Origin: Enchytraeus crypticus
Lineage: Eukaryota; Annelida; Clitellata; Enchytraeida; Enchytraeidae
Length of the DNA stretch: 64,000 nt
Direction: 5' to 3'
Assembly: GCA_905160935.1 (NCBI GenBank)
Contig: CAJHZI010000414.1
Coordinates: 929,001-993,000 of the forward strand
Shown here: positions 62,701 through 64,000 of the stretch, in pieces
Numbering within the stretch: the first letter of the stretch is position 1
Layout: each line of letters opens with the position of its first letter
Made by a program: the position numbers and the translations under genes
Notes under the pieces: model-generated
Seen by the model: only the letters and a program-made list of their open reading frames with translations
What the model was told of the DNA's origin: nothing
Database searches by the model: none

Positions 62701-63625
62701 TGATTGATTGATATTGCATTCAATCAACATAAATCGTCAGTTAATGTCGTTTAGGAGTTTAAATATTGCGGATCTTTCGCTGTTTTAATATTATTTTAAA
62801 TTTAGATCTCGAGGTTTGCCTAGGAGCTTTTGTTGCTGGTCTGTTTACACTTTAATGCTTTTGGATGTGAAACAGATCATGTCGTATAATTTAATTATGA
62901 ATGGTTCTGGTATTTGATGAGCAACTCGTAGATAAATTCTAAACTTTTTTTTCGACTGATTGATTTATTCATCAAGCTAACTGACGCCTGATTAATAGCT
63001 CTGTGCTTCTATACGAATGTTAGTCTGGTATTACTAATTTTGTTGTTGTTACTTTTACTAGGCTATTGTTACGAACTATTCTACTGTTACAAATGTTGAT
63101 ACTGTTACTAATGTTAAGCTGTTATTGCTTGGCTAGTCAGCACACTTTATTAATTACATCGTGCGTGAGATCCATTCTTAAGAGATTCGAATAATTGACG
63201 AATGATTCGTTTAAAATTCATTTATTTAACTTCACATGTTCTGAAGTAGCTAACCTTTAAGTACTAAGTAAGTAACCTCCTAAGGAATGGATGCTTGTTT
63301 GACTTTAAATATAATTCTCTCTCTCTTACACTATGTCAGAGTAGGCCTACTGCCTAACGGTGGGTCCATGTTATACACCTTAACTCTTCCAACCAATTTT
63401 GTCCTTGTCTTCTGCTATCATATAACAAATTAATTAATCATATAACATGATTAATTAATTAAAATATATTTTGCCATTAAATAACTTAACTAGCTAAGGT
63501 TACTATTTGCATATTTGGTTGCAGGCTCTACACACGATCAGTAATGCAGGTGATTTACTGAAGATAAAGTACTCTCAGATCCCGGTACCCAACTTTACAG
63601 AATATGATGAAGATTTTCTGGCAAG
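39575..63625 (+). CDS. SPTLC2: Serine palmitoyltransferase subunit 2 gene (12 exons seen, 3' end missing)
   Basis: Catalytic LCB2 subunit of serine palmitoyltransferase. With SPTLC1 at the ER membrane it condenses L-serine and palmitoyl-CoA to 3-ketodihydrosphingosine, the first step of sphingolipid synthesis. Joining 39575-39595, 43496-44011, 54015-54169, 54952-55097, 56021-56145, 57039-57132, 58098-58203, 59456-59675, 60108-60234, 61413-61548, 62263-62392 and 63525-63625 gives 625 codons plus 2 nt with no stop; every junction is GT-AG and every phase matches. Layout: disordered N-terminus about 1-134, a membrane segment about 141-158, then the PLP aminotransferase fold. Visible family signatures are [16 protein letters not shown] (His332), [12 protein letters not shown] (Asp413, His416), GTFTKSF with PLP Lys448, and VVVGFPAT. 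The human protein is 562 aa, so this one has a longer N-terminus and lacks only a short C-terminal exon. Identity is secure; exon 1 and the C-terminus are not. Confidence 0.96.
40478..40585. repeat. 22-bp tandem repeat, four units
   Basis: Units like CTACTGCTAATGCAGGTATA, decaying rightwards (CTTCTAATGCATGGCTATG). It lies in SPTLC2 intron 1. Confidence 0.85.
40735..40805 (+). mobile_element. tRNA-like fragment (probable old SINE)
   Basis: GCGGTGTAGTGGCAACTC resembles an A box and GAGTTCAAACCCAGG a B box, at tRNA-like spacing. There is no clear acceptor stem or CCA logic, so it is more likely a SINE head than a tRNA gene. In SPTLC2 intron 1. Confidence 0.35.
41245..41315 (-). mobile_element. 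Family E 3' end
   Basis: Minus strand: GTATATTCGTATCCCGATCC, TATTTTAACTGGGATTAAAG, GGAAGATGATGATGAC. In SPTLC2 intron 1. Confidence 0.7.
41940..42050. repeat. 31-bp tandem repeat, 3.5 units
   Basis: Unit TGACATGAAGTGTAAGATGT plus AAAGTGTAAGA, nearly identical between copies. In SPTLC2 intron 1. Confidence 0.9.
42733..42812. repeat. (TA)n microsatellite
   Basis: About 38 TA units with one AATA break, in intron 1. Confidence 0.95.
43420..43465. repeat. (ATTCT)n pentanucleotide
   Basis: Nine ATTCT units. It ends 30 bp before the exon 2 acceptor and supplies much of its pyrimidine content. Confidence 0.95.
43496..44011 (+). CDS. SPTLC2: SPTLC2 exon 2: N-terminal extension and membrane segment
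   Basis: Begins after the acceptor TTTGTAG (43489-43495) and ends at CAGGAG before GTTTGT, for 172 codons in phase 0/0. The first roughly 127 codons are Ser/Thr/Asn/Glu-rich and look disordered. Family homology starts at the ESFEETP motif (about 43868) and runs through the hydrophobic stretch [18 protein letters not shown] and the following basic helix. In human SPTLC2 only about 60 residues precede the equivalent motif, so the extension is unusually long. An (ATTCT)n array ends about 30 bp before the acceptor. Confidence 0.9.
46225..46300 (+). mobile_element. Hairpin-tailed LINE 3' end
   Basis: TTTATACGCCATGGACCTGCC TATA GGCAG (hairpin 46268-46281) followed by TGTACAATGAGAAACAGAAAGAG. Matches the 3' end at 13721-13756 with a different loop. 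Confidence 0.65.
47316..47430. repeat. 12-bp tandem repeat CCACCAGTAGAGT
   Basis: About nine to ten units of roughly 12 bp (CCACCAGTAGAGT, CCACCAATAGATT). Open on the minus strand as [14 protein letters not shown] repeats because the unit is a multiple of three. Confidence 0.85.
49135..49224 (+). mobile_element. SINE-A 3' end with (TTA)n tail
   Basis: CTTGACGTCCCTGACATCAC, TATGAGGAAACGGACGTTAA, ACC then TTTATTATTATTATT to 49224. It shows that some SINE-A copies end in a TTA microsatellite. Confidence 0.65.
51035..51255 (-). mobile_element. SINE-B copy
   Basis: Minus strand: CTTAGAATGTCTCAAGAGCG, ACGTCATAAAGTTTTAAATG, GGCGAATTGAACCCTCGTGG, GTTCGAATCCCAGC, GATCTGAGAGTAAAATCTCG, and the 3' part GATAGATATCAACGTAGTTG. 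Good B box. Confidence 0.85.
51310..51430 (+). mobile_element. SINE-A copy (GCAGGAAAC-type subfamily)
   Basis: AACCAGTGGCATATTGGTGA, GCGGATCGATGGGTGGGG, AGTTCAGTGCTCTCCCGTC, ACTGATATATTG and AACAGGAAACTGACGTTAAA. Confidence 0.75.
51885..52010 (+). mobile_element. Possible third tRNA-like SINE
   Basis: TGATTTAGTGGTTAAATG looks like an A box and CAGGTTTCAATTCCCGGGAG like a B box. Only one copy was seen here. Confidence 0.35.
52195..52485 (+). mobile_element. Family D copy
   Basis: CCCGTGCTGTGTCCGGGACA, CAACCGTTGACTGCTCGTGT, CGTAAGAAGCGACTAAGC, AGGAAGGCAACGGGAAACCG, AAGGTACGAATAAGGC, AACTTGTTGATCTATGGAG, TTGAACCTGCC ACTT AGCAG and an AGAGAGAGAG tail. The head resembles that of family E. Confidence 0.8.
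53774..53905 (+). mobile_element. SINE-A copy, well preserved
   Basis: GAGCCAGTGGCGAAGTCGGT, AAGATACTCGACCGCGGATC, GGTGCGGGTTCAAATCCTGG, CATCGCTTTCGAGTGAGG and AAACTGACGTTAACC. It lies 110 bp upstream of the SPTLC2 exon 3 acceptor and is preceded by a local duplication of CGGTTCATGATAGGATACCG. Confidence 0.85.
54015..54169 (+). CDS. SPTLC2: SPTLC2 exon 3
   Basis: The acceptor TTTTTACACAG precedes codons for [18 protein letters not shown], matching the SLYQDFENFYTRNLY region of animal LCB2, and the exon continues through WNRPI and DVMER. The donor is AG before GTATAA, leaving 2 nt of a split codon. Intron 2 before it is about 10 kb, the longest in the gene. Confidence 0.95.
54170..54951 (+). 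other. SPTLC2 intron 3 with family E insertion and (TA)n
   Basis: Contains a family E 3' half at 54682-54810 (GGATTGGCTTGTGGTGTGG, GGATTTAAGGGAG-like end, GATGATGATGAT) between TA-rich tracts at 54600-54680 and 54860-54917. The second tract reaches to within 35 bp of the exon 4 acceptor. Confidence 0.75.
54952..55097 (+). CDS. SPTLC2: SPTLC2 exon 4
   Basis: The acceptor is TAATTTAG at 54944-54951. A second AG (CACAG) lies 8 nt further on, but only the first keeps the frame and gives the FTG...[13 protein letters not shown] match. The exon continues through GSC...TYGL...SSRHEI and ends GAAATAG before GTTTGC, phase 1. The [12 protein letters not shown] stretch is more divergent than usual for the family. 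Confidence 0.94.
55705..55930 (+). mobile_element. SINE-B copy in SPTLC2 intron 4
   Basis: GTCGTAATTGCGTAGGGGAA, ACGTCATGAACTTTTAAATG, CCTGAGGTGAATTGAATCCT, GGTTCGAATCCCAGCCG, GATCTGAGAGTAAAATCTCG, CATTCACTGGACTTG, CAACATAGTTGATCATTTTA. It ends about 90 bp before exon 5. Confidence 0.85.
56021..56145 (+). CDS. SPTLC2: SPTLC2 exon 5
   Basis: Starts after TATTGTGCAG; two bases complete a codon split with exon 4 (G plus CT = Ala, where most family members have Gly). It encodes the helix [15 protein letters not shown] and [16 protein letters not shown]. It ends at GGAAAG before GTCTGC in phase 0. A 5'-truncated SINE-A begins only about 25 bp after the donor. Confidence 0.95.
56166..56270 (+). 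mobile_element. SINE-A, 5'-truncated, 25 bp after exon 5
   Basis: GTCGAATCAGTAGGTGCAGG, GTTCAAACCCATTGCTCTC, CACTGACATACTACGAGC, AGGAAACTGACGTTAAAC. Sense orientation in intron 5. Confidence 0.8.
56368..56492 (+). mobile_element. SINE-A copy in intron 5
   Basis: GGAGCGGTGGCTTGTTGATA, TCGACAGCGGATCAGGAGGT, GCAGGGTTGAAATCCGGTGC, CACTGACATGCTATCGAGC, AGGAAACTGACGTTAAAC. Same subfamily as the preceding copy. Confidence 0.82.
56745..56880 (-). mobile_element. SINE-A copy in intron 5
   Basis: Minus strand: GGCTGCAGACAGTGACGAAA, CGACTGCTGATCAGTAAGTG, AGGGGTTCAAATTCAGGG, CGTCACTTATATGGCC, AACTGACGTTCACATC. Diverged but complete. Confidence 0.75.
57039..57132 (+). CDS. SPTLC2: SPTLC2 exon 6
   Basis: Starts after GATGTTGCAG with [19 protein letters not shown] and runs through the [11 protein letters not shown] region. 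The His in NHAS (residue 332) corresponds to the residue that stacks on PLP in alpha-oxoamine synthases. The donor AACG before GTACTG leaves phase 1. Confidence 0.95.
57133..58097 (+). other. SPTLC2 intron 6 with CTGCTG-rich repeat
   Basis: GCTGCTGCTGCTCTGAGGCA at 57183-57220, then about five roughly 20-bp units CTCTACAGCAGTCCTCTGCTG at 57370-57485, and (TTA)n at 57885-57930. The minus strand reads [14 protein letters not shown] repeats, judged non-coding. No gene is seen in the rest. Confidence 0.7.
58098..58203 (+). CDS. SPTLC2: SPTLC2 exon 7
   Basis: Starts after CTACTGCAG; it completes an Asp codon and continues [13 protein letters not shown], then [20 protein letters not shown], a strongly conserved LCB2 segment. 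It ends with the AG of a Ser codon before GTGCGC, phase 2. Confidence 0.95.
58265..58545 (+). mobile_element. Family E copy, full length
   Basis: Head CCCGTGTAGTGTCCGGGTTG, TTTGAAGAATTGACCAACCG, CGTAGAAGGCGACTAAAGC, GGCATTCGGTTGGTGAGCG, CTAGGCTCCAGAAATTGC, GGAAAGGTCTCAAATAGGGG, GGATTTGAGACAGTC, GACCCTGATTAAACTGGG, AAGGGAAGATGATGATGAC. The reference copy for the family, in intron 7. Confidence 0.85.
59215..59450. repeat. AATGCTAAC/AATGATAAT low-complexity repeat at the exon 8 acceptor
   Basis: About 235 bp of 9- to 12-bp units (AATGCTAACAATGATAATA). It ends at GCTAACACTG, right before the CTGTTCTCATCGCAG acceptor, so the branch point must lie inside the repeat. TGCTAAC resembles a strong branch-point sequence. 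Confidence 0.8.
59456..59675 (+). CDS. SPTLC2: SPTLC2 exon 8: PLP-lysine exon
   Basis: Starts after CTCATCGCAG and encodes [26 protein letters not shown] and [16 protein letters not shown]. The PLP-binding Lys448 is the AAG at 59634-59636; Asp413 and His416 of DEAH sit 32-35 residues earlier, as in the family. The human equivalent of the last motif is SFGASGGYIGG, so two glycines are alanines here. It ends AAGAAG before GTTCGA in phase 0. The last 240 bp of the preceding intron are a low-complexity AATGCTAAC-type repeat. Confidence 0.96.
59700..60005 (-). mobile_element. Family D copy filling most of intron 8
   Basis: The (TC)n tract at 59701-59741 is the AG-rich tail of this minus-strand copy. 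Then (minus) a damaged hairpin CTGACGCTGTGCAG (59751-59764) and TAAGGTATGGATAAGGC, TTTGTGAAGGAATGAAC, and near 60005 the head CCGTGTTGTGTTCGTG. It starts 25 bp after the exon 8 donor and takes about 70 percent of the 432-bp intron. Confidence 0.75.
60108..60234 (+). CDS. SPTLC2: SPTLC2 exon 9
   Basis: Starts after TTGTTGTGCAG with [19 protein letters not shown], continues [11 protein letters not shown], and ends in [10 protein letters not shown] split before GTAAGC. The HSHS and YA.S positions match animal LCB2. Confidence 0.94.
60378..60595 (+). mobile_element. Family E copy in intron 9
   Basis: CCCCGTGTTGTGTCGGGGTT, GTTTGAAAAATTGACCAATC, CGTAAAAGCCAACTAAAGC, an internal deletion, then CGTATCCCGACCCTAGTTGA, ACTGGGATTAAAGGGAAG, ATGATGATGATG. 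Confidence 0.82.
60822..61075 (-). mobile_element. SINE-B copy in intron 9
   Basis: Minus strand: GAATGTCTCAATAGCGTAGT, TGTTAGAGGCATCAATTAAC, CGTCATGAAGTTTT, CTGAGGTGAATTTAATTCTC, GGATTCGATTCCATG, GATCTGAGAGTAAAATCTCG, ending CAACATGGTTGAACAATCC. Confidence 0.83.
61413..61548 (+). CDS. SPTLC2: SPTLC2 exon 10
   Basis: Starts after TGTGTGATTAG, completing a Gly codon. It encodes [19 protein letters not shown], then [15 protein letters not shown], both near-identical to the vertebrate protein. It ends CC before GTAAGT, phase 2. An alternative AG 4 nt downstream would break the frame. Confidence 0.95.
62263..62392 (+). CDS. SPTLC2: SPTLC2 exon 11
   Basis: Starts after CGTAATTGCAG. It encodes [21 protein letters not shown] and [19 protein letters not shown] in agreement with the family's C-terminal domain. 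It ends GATAAG before GTTATA in phase 0. Confidence 0.95.
62423..62615 (-). mobile_element. Family E copy in intron 11
   Basis: Minus strand: GAGCGCCTAGGCTCCAGAAA, AACGAACGGAAAAGTCTC, AAATAGGGGATTGGCTGGTG, GGATTTGAGACAGTCTATC, ACCCTGATTAAACTGGGATT, AAGGGAGGATGATGATG. It begins 31 bp after the exon 11 donor. Confidence 0.83.
63340..63420 (-). mobile_element. Hairpin-tailed LINE 3' end, decayed
   Basis: Minus strand: GATAGCAGAAGACAAGGAC, AAAATTGGTTGGAAGAGTTA, GTGTATAACATGGACCCACC GTTA GGCAG. The stem is damaged on its 5' side. Related to the copies at 22025 and 37474. Confidence 0.5.
63525..63625 (+). CDS. SPTLC2: SPTLC2 exon 12
   Basis: Starts after TTTGGTTGCAG with [18 protein letters not shown], aligned to EIDEVGDLLQLKYS of human SPTLC2, and continues [11 protein letters not shown]. 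It ends AG before GTTAGA, phase 2. The family usually has only a short tail after this point. No convincing terminal exon is visible before 64000. Confidence 0.9.
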
Positions 63626-64000
63626 GTTAGATTATATCATACCCCTAGCGCTGCTAATTTATCTCATTTGTCTGCTATAACTTGATAATGATCGCAATTT
63701 TATATTAACTATTTGCTATTTGTGTAACATAATATTTCCGGTCCCAACTAGAAAAGAAGTATTTTGTTTATTCTAGAAACTTGCGCTGCAGAGAAATTGA
63801 GTAGGATAAGCCTGCTTAGTTTAGTATTGTGAAAAATTGTAGCCTCTTTGAAGACACTGTGGGTAAATGGTGGAACTCCTTTCTGAAGAGGATGGAGTGT
63901 AAACTATGAAAAATTGTTTTTAAAAGGGCACATAAATTCTTTAAATGACACTGAAGTCTACCTCTTATACGTTTTTCCTTTCTTAGATTTCTCAATTTTT

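Noticed and set aside
63626..63680. Read-through C-terminus of SPTLC2 past the exon 12 donor
   Set aside because: It would add a hydrophobic tail (LDYIIPLALLIYLICLL) unlike the family's acidic end; a GT donor is present, so a further exon outside the window is more likely.
63986..64000. Terminal SPTLC2 exon at the window edge (TTTCTTAG then ATTTC)
   Set aside because: Only 14 bases follow and they encode nothing resembling the expected tail.

Overview
This is an AT-rich stretch of an animal nuclear genome. The exons are short and separated by GT-AG introns of 0.4 to 10 kb, and the intervening DNA is full of tRNA-derived SINEs, degraded LINEs and microsatellites. The one gene I recognise securely (SPTLC2) is animal-like in sequence and intron layout, so the organism is very probably an invertebrate metazoan. 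I cannot place the phylum from the sequence alone.

Right part, about 39.5 kb to the end: a + strand SPTLC2 gene, the catalytic (LCB2) subunit of serine palmitoyltransferase. Eleven exons can be followed from 43496 to 63625, with splice phases that join exactly. A likely seven-codon first exon lies at 39575-39595. About 625 codons are visible. The last few codons lie in an exon I could not find, probably beyond the window edge. The exons are moderate in GC. The introns hold at least eleven SINE copies, two of them inserted within about 30 bp of a splice donor.

Left part, 0 to 39 kb: mostly repeats and unique AT-rich DNA. A possible two-exon + strand gene (12082-12139 joined to 20719-21047) would encode a 128-residue secreted, cysteine-containing, basic-site-rich protein that looks like a peptide or prohormone precursor. 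It is the best candidate here for something undescribed, but it rests only on ab initio reading. A weaker minus-strand exon candidate is at 3996-4162.

Mobile elements: three different non-LTR retrotransposon lineages, all broken in their reverse transcriptase. They are a CR1/Jockey-like element at 25555-29530 (-) with an open ORF1, an RT fragment at 16985-18170 (+), and an RT fragment at 22020-23310 (-). Four repeat families recur across the window: SINE-A (tRNA-like, ending in a CTGACGTTAA motif), SINE-B (tRNA-like, with GATCTGAGAGTAAAATCTC), family D (ending in a CTGCC/GGCAG hairpin and an AG-rich tail) and family E (ending in GATGAT repeats). The D hairpin is shared with the 22 kb LINE, which suggests a LINE/SINE partnership. 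There are also several minisatellites, a very large tetranucleotide array, many (TA)n and (TC)n tracts, and a perfect 86-bp inverted repeat around a microsatellite core.

No CRISPR array, rRNA or canonical tRNA gene, or bacterial-type operon is present.
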